Source: an uncultured Alphaproteobacteria bacterium
Lineage (GTDB): Bacteria; Pseudomonadota; Alphaproteobacteria; Rhizobiales; Beijerinckiaceae
Direction: 5' to 3'
Assembly (NCBI GenBank): GCA_937988775.1
Contig: CALKHP010000021.1
Coordinates: forward strand, 1 to 46,825
DNA: 46,825 nt
Of this stretch, positions 25,222 through 34,028 are shown piece after piece. The notes under the pieces were generated by a model. The model made no database searches and was not told the DNA's origin. It saw only the letters and a program-made list of their open reading frames with translations. Position 1 is the stretch's first letter, and each line of letters starts with the position of its first letter. The translations under genes were made by a program, and so were the position numbers.

Positions 25222-27150
25222 ATGAGCACACCGAGCCCCTCGAACCGCAAGCCCGGCGCCGCGACGCCGGCGCCGACCGAACCGATCAAGCGTTCCGTCG
25301 CCGCCTGCCTGCGCGCGCTCGCCCGCACGCCGGATATCGAGGTGTCCTATGCCTCGGAGCGGCCGGCGCTTGTCGGCTCGGGTCCGGGCGCGCGCGCGCG
25401 CCTGCCCGAGCCGCCGCGCAAGATCAGCGCGCGCGACGCCGCCATCCTGCGCGGCAACGCCGATTCGATGGCGCTGCGCCTTGCCTGCCACGACCCGGCC
25501 ATCCACCGCCGCATGGCGCCGGATTCGCAGGCCGCCCGCGCCGTGTTCGATGCCGTCGAGCAGGCCCGCGTCGAATCGCTCGGCTCCAACCGCATGAGCG
25601 GCGTCGCCACCAACCTCGACGCCATGCTCGAGGACAAGTTCCACCGCTCGAAATTCGCCGAGGTCACCGACCGTGCCGATGCGCCGCTCGAGGAAGCCGT
25701 GGCGATGATCGTGCGCGAGCGCCTGACCGGGCGCGCGCCGCCGGCGGCGGCCGAAAAGCTCGTCGATCTATGGCGCGATTTCGTCGAGGAACGCGCCGGC
25801 GCCGATCTCGACAAGCTCGGCTCGGCGATCGAGGACCAGCGCGGCTTCGCCAAGGCGGTGCAGCACCTGCTCGCCTCGCTCGACATGGCGCAGGAATCGC
25901 AGTTCAACGAGGAAGACGACGACACCGACGACGACAGCGATTCCGACCAGGACGACCAGAGCCAGAAGAGCGATGCCGACGACAACCAGTCGAGCGAAGG
26001 CATCGAGATGCAGGAAAGCGACGACGCCGAGCACGACCAGCTCGAAGGCGCCGAGGAAGCCTCCGACGCTCCCGCCAGCGACATGCCCGACGAGGGCGAG
26101 ATGGGCGATGCCGAGGAGCCGTCCGAGGCGATGCGCCCGCCGCCGCTTACCGGCCATGAGAAGGTGCTCAACGAATACCGCGCCTGGACCAACCGCTTCG
26201 ACGAGACGGTGACGGCGGAGGATCTGTGCGATCCGGAAGAACTCGAGCGCCTGCGCGCCTATCTCGACAAGCAGCTCGCGCAGTTCCAGGGCGTCGTCGG
26301 CCGCCTCGCCAACCGCTTGCAGCGCCGGCTGCTGGCGCAGCAGAACCGCGCCTGGGAATTCGACCAGGAAGAAGGCATGCTCGATCCGGTGCGCCTGCCG
26401 CGCATCATCATCGACCCGTTCCAGCCGCTGTCCTTCAAGCGCGAGAAGGACACCAATTTCCGCGACACCGTGGTGACACTGCTCCTCGACAATTCCGGCT
26501 CGATGCGCGGCCGGCCGATCTCGGTCGCCGCCACCTGCGCCGACATCCTCGCCCGCACGCTCGAGCGTTGCGGCGTCAAGGTCGAATTGCTCGGCTTCAC
26601 CACCCGCGCCTGGAAGGGCGGCCAGGCGCGCGAGGCCTGGCTCCAGGCCGGCAAGCCGCAGAATCCCGGCCGGCTCAACGACCTGCGCCACATCATCTAC
26701 AAGGCCGCCGACGCGCCCTGGCGCCGTGCGCGCAAGAATCTCGGGCTGATGATGCGCGAGGGCCTGCTCAAGGAGAATATCGACGGCGAGGCGCTCGACT
26801 GGGCGCATAAGCGCCTGCTGGTGCGGCCCGAGCAGCGCCGCATCCTGATGATGATCTCGGATGGCGCGCCGGTCGACGATTCGACGCTGTCGGTCAATCC
26901 CGGCAACTATCTCGAGAAGCATCTGCGCGCCGTGATCGACACCATCGAGAACCACTCGCCGATCGAGTTGATCGCCATCGGCATCGGCCATGACGTGACG
27001 CGCTATTATCGCCGCGCCGTCACCATCGTCGATGCCGAGGAACTCGGCGGCGCCATGACCGAAAAGCTCGCCGAACTGTTCGAGGAAAGCGCCGGCCCCT
27101 CGGTCGCCGGCGCCGGCAGGGCGCTCAGGCGCGGGCGTGCCAGACACTGA
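25222..27150 (+). CDS. cobT: CobT, von Willebrand-type subunit of the aerobic cobaltochelatase
   Basis: The 642-residue product fits CobT: an N-terminal CobT domain, a long acidic Asp/Glu/Ser-rich segment at about residues 230-306, and a C-terminal vWFA domain. The metal-ion-dependent adhesion motif is D423-N-S425-G-S427 (LLLDNSGSMRG), with later LMMISDGAP. The acidic region and MIDAS domain are characteristic of CobT and of the ChlD/BchD subunit of magnesium chelatase. It acts with CobS to drive CobN. GAAGAGGTC upstream of the ATG at 25222 provides a ribosome-binding site. Confidence 0.95.
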   Translation: MSTPSPSNRKPGAATPAPTEPIKRSVAACLRALARTPDIEVSYASERPALVGSGPGARARLPEPPRKISARDAAILRGNADSMALRLACHDPAIHRRMAPDSQAARAVFDAVEQARVESLGSNRMSGVATNLDAMLEDKFHRSKFAEVTDRADAPLEEAVAMIVRERLTGRAPPAAAEKLVDLWRDFVEERAGADLDKLGSAIEDQRGFAKAVQHLLASLDMAQESQFNEEDDDTDDDSDSDQDDQSQKSDADDNQSSEGIEMQESDDAEHDQLEGAEEASDAPASDMPDEGEMGDAEEPSEAMRPPPLTGHEKVLNEYRAWTNRFDETVTAEDLCDPEELERLRAYLDKQLAQFQGVVGRLANRLQRRLLAQQNRAWEFDQEEGMLDPVRLPRIIIDPFQPLSFKREKDTNFRDTVVTLLLDNSGSMRGRPISVAATCADILARTLERCGVKVELLGFTTRAWKGGQAREAWLQAGKPQNPGRLNDLRHIIYKAADAPWRRARKNLGLMMREGLLKENIDGEALDWAHKRLLVRPEQRRILMMISDGAPVDDSTLSVNPGNYLEKHLRAVIDTIENHSPIELIAIGIGHDVTRYYRRAVTIVDAEELGGAMTEKLAELFEESAGPSVAGAGRALRRGRARH

Positions 27151-27176
27151 AGCATGACCCCGAAAAGCGGCCGCCG

Positions 27177-28202
27177 ATGCCGCTGACGCGACGAAAACTG
27201 CTCGGCGGGCTGAGCGCCGGCGGCCTCGCGCTCAGCCTTGGTGGCGCGAGCGCGCGAAGCCCGGCCCCCGAGGGCCGACGCGCCATCACCGTCAATGCGG
27301 CACCGCTCGGCGGCTTCGACCTGCGCGACGCCGCGCGCCGTGAGTTCGGGCCGCTGCGCTTCCTCGGCGGGCTGGTGCTCAGCGCCGGCGACCGCGGCTT
27401 CGGCGGCTTCTCGGGCCTGCGCATGCTGGCGGCCGATGGCCATTTCCTGGCGCTGTCCGACCGCGCGACCTGGCTCGAGGCGCGGCTCGTCAGCGAGAAT
27501 GGCCGGCCGGCGCGGATCGCCGATGCCCATCTGGCCCCGGCGCTCGATGCGCGCGGCCGCCCGCTCGCGCGCACCAGGGCCTACGACACCGAGAGCATGA
27601 CCTTCCATGACGGCATGCTCTATGCCGGCATCGAGCGCGCCCACCAGATCCTGCGCTTCGACTGGCATGCGCATGGGCTGCTGGCGCGCGGCACGGCCAT
27701 CGCCCTGCCGGCCGAAGCACGGCGCCTGCCGAGCAATCGCGGGCTGGAGGCGCTTGGCAGCATGCCGGCCGGGTCGCGCTCCCCCGGCAGCCTGATCGCC
27801 ATCTCGGAACGCTCCGCCGGCATCGACGACCCGACCGTCGGCTTCCTGATCGGCGGCGCCCATCCCGGCCGCTTCCATGTCGCCCGGCACGACCGCTTCG
27901 ACATCACCGATCTCGATTTCCTGCCCTCCGGCGATCTGGTGCTGCTCGAGCGCCGCTTCATCTGGTGGCGCGGCATCGCCATGCGCCTGCGCCGCATCCC
28001 GCTCGCCGCCATAGCACCCGGCGCGACACTCGACGGCGACATCCTGTTCACCGCCGACATGGGCTATGCCATCGACAACATGGAAGGGCTGGCGATCGCG
28101 CGCGACACGCGCGGGCGCACCGTGCTGAGCCTGATCTCGGACGATAATTTCTCGATCCTGCAGCGCACGCTGCTGCTGCAATTCGAACTGCCCGGCGCCT
28201 GA
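27177..28202 (+). CDS. Tat-exported phytase-like esterase-domain protein
   Basis: This 341-residue protein begins with a twin-arginine signal (LTRRKLLGG and a hydrophobic stretch to GGASARS). The body matches the 'esterase-like activity of phytase' family, with repeated beta-propeller-type blades: GGFSGLRMLAADGHFLALSDR, YDTESMTFHDGMLYAGIER and DNMEGLAIARD. Its substrate, possibly a phosphate ester in the periplasm, is not known. It starts 26 bp after cobT and may be cotranscribed. Downstream it converges on rpmB through a shared terminator. Confidence 0.85.
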   Translation: MPLTRRKLLGGLSAGGLALSLGGASARSPAPEGRRAITVNAAPLGGFDLRDAARREFGPLRFLGGLVLSAGDRGFGGFSGLRMLAADGHFLALSDRATWLEARLVSENGRPARIADAHLAPALDARGRPLARTRAYDTESMTFHDGMLYAGIERAHQILRFDWHAHGLLARGTAIALPAEARRLPSNRGLEALGSMPAGSRSPGSLIAISERSAGIDDPTVGFLIGGAHPGRFHVARHDRFDITDLDFLPSGDLVLLERRFIWWRGIAMRLRRIPLAAIAPGATLDGDILFTADMGYAIDNMEGLAIARDTRGRTVLSLISDDNFSILQRTLLLQFELPGA

Positions 28203-28210
28203 TCGCGCAA

Positions 28211-28237
28211 TAAAAAAACCCGCCAAAGGCGGGTTTT
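28211..28237 (-). terminator. Intrinsic terminator of rpmB, also facing the esterase gene
   Basis: The stem AAAACCCGCC / GGCGGGTTTT has a 3-nt AAA loop. Read on the minus strand it is followed by a run of seven T residues, a strong terminator for rpmB. Read on the plus strand only TTTT follows, so it is weaker for the esterase-like gene. Confidence 0.9.
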
Positions 28238-28264
28238 CAGGTCGTCGGCAAGCTGCGCTGGCGT

Positions 28265-28552
28265 TCAGCCGGCGGCGAGCTTCTTGGCGATGTCGCGCTT
28301 GACCTTGAGCGCGTCGCGCGACAGCTCTTCGTCATGCGACTTGGCGAGGAAGCCGTCGAGGCCGCCGCGATGCTCGACCGTGCGCAGCGCGCTCGTCGAG
28401 ACGCGCAGCTTGACCGTGCGCCCGAGCGCATCGGAGATCAGCGATACATTGGCGAGGTTGGGCAGGAACTTCCGCTTGGTCTTGCGGTTCGAGTGGCTCA
28501 CCTTGTGGCCGCTCAGCACGTCCTTCCCGGTCAATTCACAACGGCGAGCCAT
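28265..28552 (-). CDS. rpmB: Ribosomal protein bL28
   Basis: The 95-residue product reads MARRCELTGKDVLSGHKVSH at the start, the family signature, and includes RKFLPNLANVSLISDALGRT. bL28 is a large-subunit ribosomal protein. The ORF extends to 28624, but the ATG at 28552 gives the family N-terminus. It has its own promoter at 28666-28694 and terminator at 28211-28237, so it forms a monocistronic unit divergent from the DUF3108 gene. Confidence 0.98.
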   Translation of the reverse strand: MARRCELTGKDVLSGHKVSHSNRKTKRKFLPNLANVSLISDALGRTVKLRVSTSALRTVEHRGGLDGFLAKSHDEELSRDALKVKRDIAKKLAAG

Positions 28553-28665
28553 GGTTTTAAGTCCCGGTTTTCGAATGGCGTTCCCCCCGCACGTCCCGCC
28601 GGCGCACGGCAAGAAAACCCGCACAGGCGAAATTCACTGCAGGGAAAGCAGGAAATGAGAGGCGG

Positions 28666-28694
28666 GCTATAGGCCGAAGCGTCGCGGCGGTCAA
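28666..28694 (-). promoter_or_regulatory. Sigma-70-type promoter of rpmB
   Basis: On the minus strand, TTGACC (28694-28689) and TATAGC (28671-28666) are separated by exactly 17 bp. This is a very good housekeeping promoter, about 115 bp upstream of the rpmB start. Confidence 0.75.
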
Positions 28695-28799
28695 GGGCCG
28701 CGGCCGGCGAATCGCGTATACTGCGCCGCGAATCAGCCAATCTTCGCATGTTGATGCAGAATCCGTTTCGTGCCCGAACTCCAACGATGAGCGGTCAAT

Positions 28800-29651
28800 A
28801 TGTCTGCCCCCTGGTCTGCCCCTCCGCTTCCCCTTGAGCGCCTGCCTGGCCGTGCTCCCGCATCGATCCTTGCACCGGCATTTGCGCTCGCGCTGCTGCT
28901 GCCCGCGCCAGCCTCGGCCGGCGCCGTCGATCTGAACTATGCCGTCTCGCTCGCCGGCATCCCGATCGGCGTCGCCACGCTGGACGGCGACATCGGCGCC
29001 GAGCGCTACCGCATCAAGGTCGGCGCCAAACTGTCCGGCCTCGCCAGCATGGTTTCGGACGGCAAGGGCGCGGCGGAAGCCTCCGGCGCGATCGTCGACG
29101 GGCGCGTGCTTTCGGCCGGCTACGCCCTGATCGCCACCAATACCCAGATGAGCCGCACCATCCAGATCGGCATGAGCGCCGGCAACATCTACGGCGTCAA
29201 GGTCGAGCCGCCCTTCGACGTCAAGGCCGACCGCGTGCCGGTCACCGAGGCGCAGAAGCGCGGCGTGCTCGATCCGGTCAGCGCGCTGGTGATGCCGATG
29301 CGCGCCGAGAGCCCGCTCAACCCGGCCAATTGCGACCGTTCGCTGCCGATCTTCGACGGCTCGCAGCGCTTCAACGTCGTGCTGAGCTATTCCGGCACCA
29401 AGACGGTGAAGACCGCCGCCCATCACGGGCCGGTGCTGGTGTGCAAGGCGCGTTATATCCCGGTCTCCGGCCACCGCCCGGCGCGCAAGACTACGAAATA
29501 CATGGCCGATAACCGCGACATGGAAACCTGGCTCGTGCCGGTTGCAGGATCCCGCGTGCTGATCCCCTACCGCATCGCCGTCAAGACGATGATCGGCACC
29601 ACGATCATCGAGGCACAGCGCAGCTCGGGCCTTGCCGGCGCCAGCCGCTGA
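28800..29651 (+). CDS. DUF3108 family protein, predicted exported
   Basis: This 283-residue product has an N-terminal Pro/Leu-rich leader and a hydrophobic stretch ending PAPASAG, compatible with export. The rest has the DUF3108 pattern: VDLNYAVSLAGIPIGVATL, a long beta-rich domain, and DPVSALVMPM, with a C-terminal RIAVKTMIGTTIIEAQRSS. The function of DUF3108 is unknown; some members are outer-membrane-associated lipid or envelope proteins. Orientation is divergent from rpmB, and a 633-bp gap follows before the helicase. Confidence 0.75.
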   Translation: MSAPWSAPPLPLERLPGRAPASILAPAFALALLLPAPASAGAVDLNYAVSLAGIPIGVATLDGDIGAERYRIKVGAKLSGLASMVSDGKGAAEASGAIVDGRVLSAGYALIATNTQMSRTIQIGMSAGNIYGVKVEPPFDVKADRVPVTEAQKRGVLDPVSALVMPMRAESPLNPANCDRSLPIFDGSQRFNVVLSYSGTKTVKTAAHHGPVLVCKARYIPVSGHRPARKTTKYMADNRDMETWLVPVAGSRVLIPYRIAVKTMIGTTIIEAQRSSGLAGASR

Positions 29652-30284
29652 CACCGTCCCGGATCGGCACAAACCACAGCGCGCGGCGCATGCCCTGCCG
29701 GCCCCGCCGCGCGGCAATGCGCCTTGTCGGCCGCGGCAAGACCGCCTCCGACAGCCCATGCGAATCACTCTGCGCTGATTCGTCGGTGGTTTGTTCCCGC
29801 AACGATCGCTTTCCTAACCGCGATACCGGGCGCGGCGCCCGCCCGGTTAACGTTTTGTCAAGATATCGCGCCCGGCAACGGATCGATGGCTGAGTCTTGT
29901 CGTTAACCATTGAGTCGCGTTTGCGGCGCGCCCTGTTTTGCCAGCGATCAGGCGAAAGCATACATCTTGCGATGATTCGCGTGCCCACCGCTAAACCTTG
30001 GTGGAGAACAAACGAAGACTCAGCGCGAGTCAGCGATTCGGGCGTGATTCGTTCCTCGCCTGTTCGTTTGTGCTAACATCAGTCGCGGCGGCGTGCCGTT
30101 TTGACATGCAAGGCGGTTTCGCCCGAAGCTGTTGCGGCAAACCCGCATCACTCGAAACCCGATCCACTTGCAACCCGATCCACTTGCAGGCCGCCGCCAT
30201 TTCCGCCAAGCCGGCTCCGACACGCCAAGCCAGCTTCGCCATTCCAAGGTGTCGCAAGGACGCCCCGCCAAGGACTGCCCACCG
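29652..30284. other. Long intergenic region with GANTC cluster and CtrA-like sites
   Basis: No convincing gene is seen in these 633 bp. GANTC sites occur at 29762, 29777, 29892, 29912, 29974, 30017, 30027, 30035 and 30046. An exact TTAACCAT lies at 29903-29910, and TTAA-N7-TCAA (29847-29861) is close to the full CtrA site TTAA-N7-TTAA. A 16-bp tandem repeat lies at 30156-30187. The helicase frame is open from 30132, so a longer N-terminus cannot be excluded by reading frame alone, but it has no helicase similarity. Confidence 0.6.
30156..30187. repeat. 16-bp direct tandem repeat, two copies
   Basis: AACCCGATCCACTTGC is present twice head to tail (30156-30171 and 30172-30187), identically. 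The internal CGATCCACT resembles the Caulobacter DnaA G-box (TGATCCACA), with two mismatches per copy. Confidence 0.8.
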
Positions 30285-33200
30285 ATGCTCCCCGGCTCCC
30301 TTCCGGACAAGGCCCGCGATCGCGGCGTCACCGCGCTGCTCGGCCCGACCAATACCGGCAAGACCCATCTCGCCATCGAGCGCATGCTCGGGCATCCGAG
30401 CGGTATCATCGGCCTGCCGCTCCGGCTGCTGGCGCGCGAGGTCTACCAGCGCATCGTCGAGCGTGTCGGCGCCGATGCGGTGGCGCTTGTCACCGGCGAG
30501 GAGAAGATCAAGCCCGACAATGCGCGCTACTGGGTCGCGACCGCCGAGGCGATGCCGCGCGACCGCGACGTGTCTTTCCTCGCCATCGACGAAATCCAGC
30601 TCGCGGCGGATGCCGATCGCGGCCATATCTTCACCGATGCGCTGCTGAACCGGCGCGGCCGCGCCGAAACCCTGCTGATCGGCGCCGCCACCATGCGCCC
30701 GCTCGTCGAGCGGCTGCTGCCGGGCGCCAACATCGTCTCGCGGCCGCGCCTGTCGACGCTGAGCTTCGCCGGCGAGCGCAAGCTGACCCGATTGCCGCCG
30801 CGTTCGGCGATCATCGCCTTCTCGGCCGAGGAGGTCTATGCCATCGCCGAATTGCTGCGGCGCCAGCGCGGCGGCGCGGCGGTCGTGCTCGGCGCCTTGT
30901 CGCCGCGCACCCGCAACGCCCAGGTCGCGCTCTACCAGAATGGCGATGTCGATTGCATCGTCGCCACCGATGCCATCGGCATGGGACTCAATCTCGACAT
31001 CGACCATGTCGCCTTCTCCGGCGACCGCAAATTCGACGGAAGGCGCCACCGCCGCCTGATCCCGGCCGAGTTCGGCCAGATCGCCGGCCGCGCCGGCCGC
31101 CACCTGCGCGATGGCAGCTTCGGCACCTCCGGCCGCTGCCCGCCTTTCGAGCCGGAACTGGTGGAAGCGCTGGAGGAGCATCGCTTCGCCCCGGTCGAGG
31201 TCATCAACTGGCGCAACCCGGCGCTCAGCTTCGCCTCGCTCGCGGCGCTGTCGGCGAGCCTCGGCGTGCTGCCCGACACGCCGGGCCTGGCGCGCGCCCC
31301 GACCGCCGAGGACGAGACCACCTTCGACATCGCCGCCGGCCGGCCGGATATCCGCGACCTCGCAAGCAGCCGCGACGGCGTCAGGCGGCTATGGGAAGCC
31401 TGCCAGCTTCCCGACTACCGCAAGGTCGCGCCGCATCATCACGCCGAGCTGGTTGCGACGCTTTACGGCTTCATGATGCGGGCGCGCCATATCCCGACCG
31501 ACTGGTTTGCCCGCGAGATTGCCACCTGCGACCGCATGGAAGGCGGCATCGATACGCTGTCGGCGCGGCTCGCCCAGATCAGGACCTGGACATTTTGTTC
31601 CAACCAGAATGACTGGCTCGCTGATCCGGGGCATTGGCAGGGCCTCACGCGCGCGATAGAGGACAAGCTGTCGGATGCCCTGCACGAAAAATTGGCGCAG
31701 AGATTCGTCGATCGCCGCACCAGTGTCCTGATGCGACGCCTGAGAGAGAACGCGATGTTGGAAGCCTTGGTAATGTCGAACGGCGATGTGCTGGTGGAAG
31801 GCCAGCATATCGGTCACCTGCAAGGGTTCCGCTTTACCAGCGACCCACAGGCCACCGGCCCGGAGGCCAAGGCGCTGCAAGCCGCCGCCGCCAAGGCGCT
31901 GGCGACCGAGATCGAGGCGCGCGCGCTGCGCCTCCAGGCGGCCCCCGACGACGCGTTCGCGCTCGCGCTCGACGGCACGCTGCGCTGGGTCGGCGAGCCG
32001 GTCGGGCGCATCCAGGCCGGCGACAAGATCCTCGAGCCGCGCGTGCTGCTGCTTGCCGACGACCAGCTTGCCGCCGGCTCGCGCGAGGGCGTCGAGGCGC
32101 GGCTGGCGCTGTGGATCAAGGCCCATGTCGAGCGCCTGCTCGGCCTGCTGCTGCCGCTCGAGCGCGGCGACGGGCTCGAGGGCATCGTGCGCGGCATCGC
32201 CTTCCAGCTCGCCGAGCATCTCGGCATTCTCGATCGCGCCAGCGTGGCGCATGAGATCAAGAATCTCGACCAGACGGCGCGCGGCGAGATGCGCAAGCTC
32301 GGCGTGCGCTTCGGCGCCCACCACATCTACCTGCCCAACCTGATGAAGCCGGCGGCGCGCGCGCTCGCCGCCCAGCTCTGGATGCTGAAACAGGGCTCGA
32401 TCGATCGCCAGGGGCTCGACGAGATCACGCATCTTGCCTCCTCCGGCCGCACCTCGATCCCGGTCGACGCCAAGCTCGACAAGGCGCTGTATCGCGCCGC
32501 CGGCTACCGCGTCAGCGGCGCGCGCGCCATCCGCGTCGACATTCTCGAGCGCCTCGCCGACATCATCCGCCCGGCGATCGCCTTCCGCCCCGGCATCACC
32601 CAGGGCGAACCGCCGCCCGGCGCCTATGCCGGCGATGGCTTCACCGCCACCGTCGCCATGACCTCGCTCGTCGGCTGCTCGGGCGAGGAATTCGGCTCGA
32701 TCCTGAAATCGCTCGGTTACCGCATGGAAATGCGCCCGGCGCCCGAGAAGCCCGCGCCTGAAGCCCAAATTGCCGAAGCTCAAGTGGCCGAGGCAACGGA
32801 GGGCGGGGCCGCCGCTGCGCCGGGCACGGCGCCGGCCGCCGCCGAGCCGCCAGCCGAAGCCTCGTTGGAACAGGCCGAGGCCGCGCCGGCCACGGAGACG
32901 GCCGAGGGCGTCGAAGCATCGGATTCAGCGCAGCACGAAGCGCCCGCCATGCCCGAGGCGCTCGAAACCGACGCCGGCGAGACGGCCGCGCAAGGCGCCA
33001 CGGACGCCGCATCCGAGGCCGCGCCGCAAGCAAGCGAAGCGGAACCGGCCGCCATCGCCGAGGAGGCCGCTTCGGAATCGGCCGAGCCGGTTGCACAAGA
33101 CGCCGCTGCGGAAGCGGCCGATCCGGCCGGGCAAGCGGCTGCGGCACAAGACACCGCCGAGCAGGCGCCGGCCACGGAAGAGCCGGCCATGATCGAGGTC

Positions 33201-33599
33201 TGGCGCCCCGGCCGTTTCGAGCGGCCCGAGCGACGGCCGAACCGCACGGATGGCGCTGGCCCGCGCCGCAACGACCAGCACGGCGAGCGTCGCGGCCGGC
33301 GCCCGCAACAGGGCGGCGGTGCCGGCGCCCCGCGCGACGGCGGCGCGCCCCAGCAAGGGCAGCATAATGACGGCCAGCGCAACGAGGGCCAGCGCAACGA
33401 AGGGCGTCGCGATGACGGCCGGCGTGGCGGCCGGCAGCGCTTCCCCGACCGGCCCCGACGCGACGACGAGCGCCGCGGCGAGCGGCCGAACCAGCAACCG
33501 CGGCCGCCGCGCCAGGAGCGCCAGCCCGACCCGAACTCGCCCTTCGCCAAGCTGCTGGAACTGAAGCAGCGCATGGAGGCGGAGAAGAACAAGCCTTGA
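30285..33599 (+). CDS. Suv3-like DEAD/DEAH-box RNA helicase with long disordered C-terminal tail
   Basis: This protein of 1104 residues has Walker A G20-PTNTGKT, Walker B D102-EIQ and the motif VI-like FGQIAGRAGRH. Together with the order of elements these place it in the Suv3 family, whose members unwind RNA and in mitochondria form a degradosome with PNPase. The catalytic and Suv3-type C-terminal parts span residues 1 to about 815. The last 280 or so residues are low-complexity: first Ala/Glu/Pro-rich, then Arg/Gly/Asn/Gln-rich with repeated NEGQR units. An AAGGA-type site precedes the ATG at 30285. The S4 gene overlaps its end. Confidence 0.9.
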   Translation: MLPGSLPDKARDRGVTALLGPTNTGKTHLAIERMLGHPSGIIGLPLRLLAREVYQRIVERVGADAVALVTGEEKIKPDNARYWVATAEAMPRDRDVSFLAIDEIQLAADADRGHIFTDALLNRRGRAETLLIGAATMRPLVERLLPGANIVSRPRLSTLSFAGERKLTRLPPRSAIIAFSAEEVYAIAELLRRQRGGAAVVLGALSPRTRNAQVALYQNGDVDCIVATDAIGMGLNLDIDHVAFSGDRKFDGRRHRRLIPAEFGQIAGRAGRHLRDGSFGTSGRCPPFEPELVEALEEHRFAPVEVINWRNPALSFASLAALSASLGVLPDTPGLARAPTAEDETTFDIAAGRPDIRDLASSRDGVRRLWEACQLPDYRKVAPHHHAELVATLYGFMMRARHIPTDWFAREIATCDRMEGGIDTLSARLAQIRTWTFCSNQNDWLADPGHWQGLTRAIEDKLSDALHEKLAQRFVDRRTSVLMRRLRENAMLEALVMSNGDVLVEGQHIGHLQGFRFTSDPQATGPEAKALQAAAAKALATEIEARALRLQAAPDDAFALALDGTLRWVGEPVGRIQAGDKILEPRVLLLADDQLAAGSREGVEARLALWIKAHVERLLGLLLPLERGDGLEGIVRGIAFQLAEHLGILDRASVAHEIKNLDQTARGEMRKLGVRFGAHHIYLPNLMKPAARALAAQLWMLKQGSIDRQGLDEITHLASSGRTSIPVDAKLDKALYRAAGYRVSGARAIRVDILERLADIIRPAIAFRPGITQGEPPPGAYAGDGFTATVAMTSLVGCSGEEFGSILKSLGYRMEMRPAPEKPAPEAQIAEAQVAEATEGGAAAAPGTAPAAAEPPAEASLEQAEAAPATETAEGVEASDSAQHEAPAMPEALETDAGETAAQGATDAASEAAPQASEAEPAAIAEEAASESAEPVAQDAAAEAADPAGQAAAAQDTAEQAPATEEPAMIEVWRPGRFERPERRPNRTDGAGPRRNDQHGERRGRRPQQGGGAGAPRDGGAPQQGQHNDGQRNEGQRNEGRRDDGRRGGRQRFPDRPRRDDERRGERPNQQPRPPRQERQPDPNSPFAKLLELKQRMEAEKNKP

Positions 33600-33898
33600 G
33601 CCCGGCGGACGCAGCCGGGAGCCAACGCATCGACAAATGGCTCTGGTGTGCCCGTTTCGTGAAAACCCGCGCGCTTGCCGCCGGCCTGGTCAGGGCCGGC
33701 CATGTCCGGCGCGACGGCAAGCGCCTTGCCGGCCCCGACAAGCCGGTCAGGCCCGGTGACATCCTGACCGTGGCGCTCGCCCGCACCGTGCTGGTGGTGC
33801 GCGTGCGTGCTGTGGCGGATCGTCGCGGACCGGCTTCAGAGGCGCAGCTGATGTACGAGCCCGTCGAACCGCCGGCACCGGACCAGGCGCCGCCCTGA
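33596..33898 (+). CDS. Small S4-domain RNA-binding protein (HslR-like)
   Basis: This protein of 100 residues is mostly one S4 domain (RIDKWLWCARFVKTRALAAGLVRAGHVRRDGKR, then KPVRPGDILTV). HslR-type S4 proteins bind stalled 50S subunits carrying nascent chain-tRNA. No ATG or GTG precedes the domain in frame, so the TTG at 33596 is the likely start, overlapping the helicase stop as TTGA. This argues for cotranslation with the helicase and a shared RNA-surveillance or stress role, by inference. Confidence 0.87.
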   Translation: MSPADAAGSQRIDKWLWCARFVKTRALAAGLVRAGHVRRDGKRLAGPDKPVRPGDILTVALARTVLVVRVRAVADRRGPASEAQLMYEPVEPPAPDQAPP

Positions 33899-34028
33899 CG
33901 CAACGCGTCGCAGGCAGGCCCGGCCGCAGCGGCAAAGCTTGCATCGGCGAGCGATCTTTCCTAGATCACATGCGTGTCCGGCCGGGAGTGGCGTCCGGCA
34001 CGGCCGGGAATAACGAGGGGTTTCGACG

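Noticed and set aside
29652..30284. Small gene or non-coding RNA in the gap before the helicase
   Set aside because: No ribosome-binding site with a credible frame and no stable terminator-like hairpin was found.
32641..33903. Minus-strand ORF opposite the helicase tail
   Set aside because: Mirrors the low-complexity repeat of the helicase tail and has no domain of its own.
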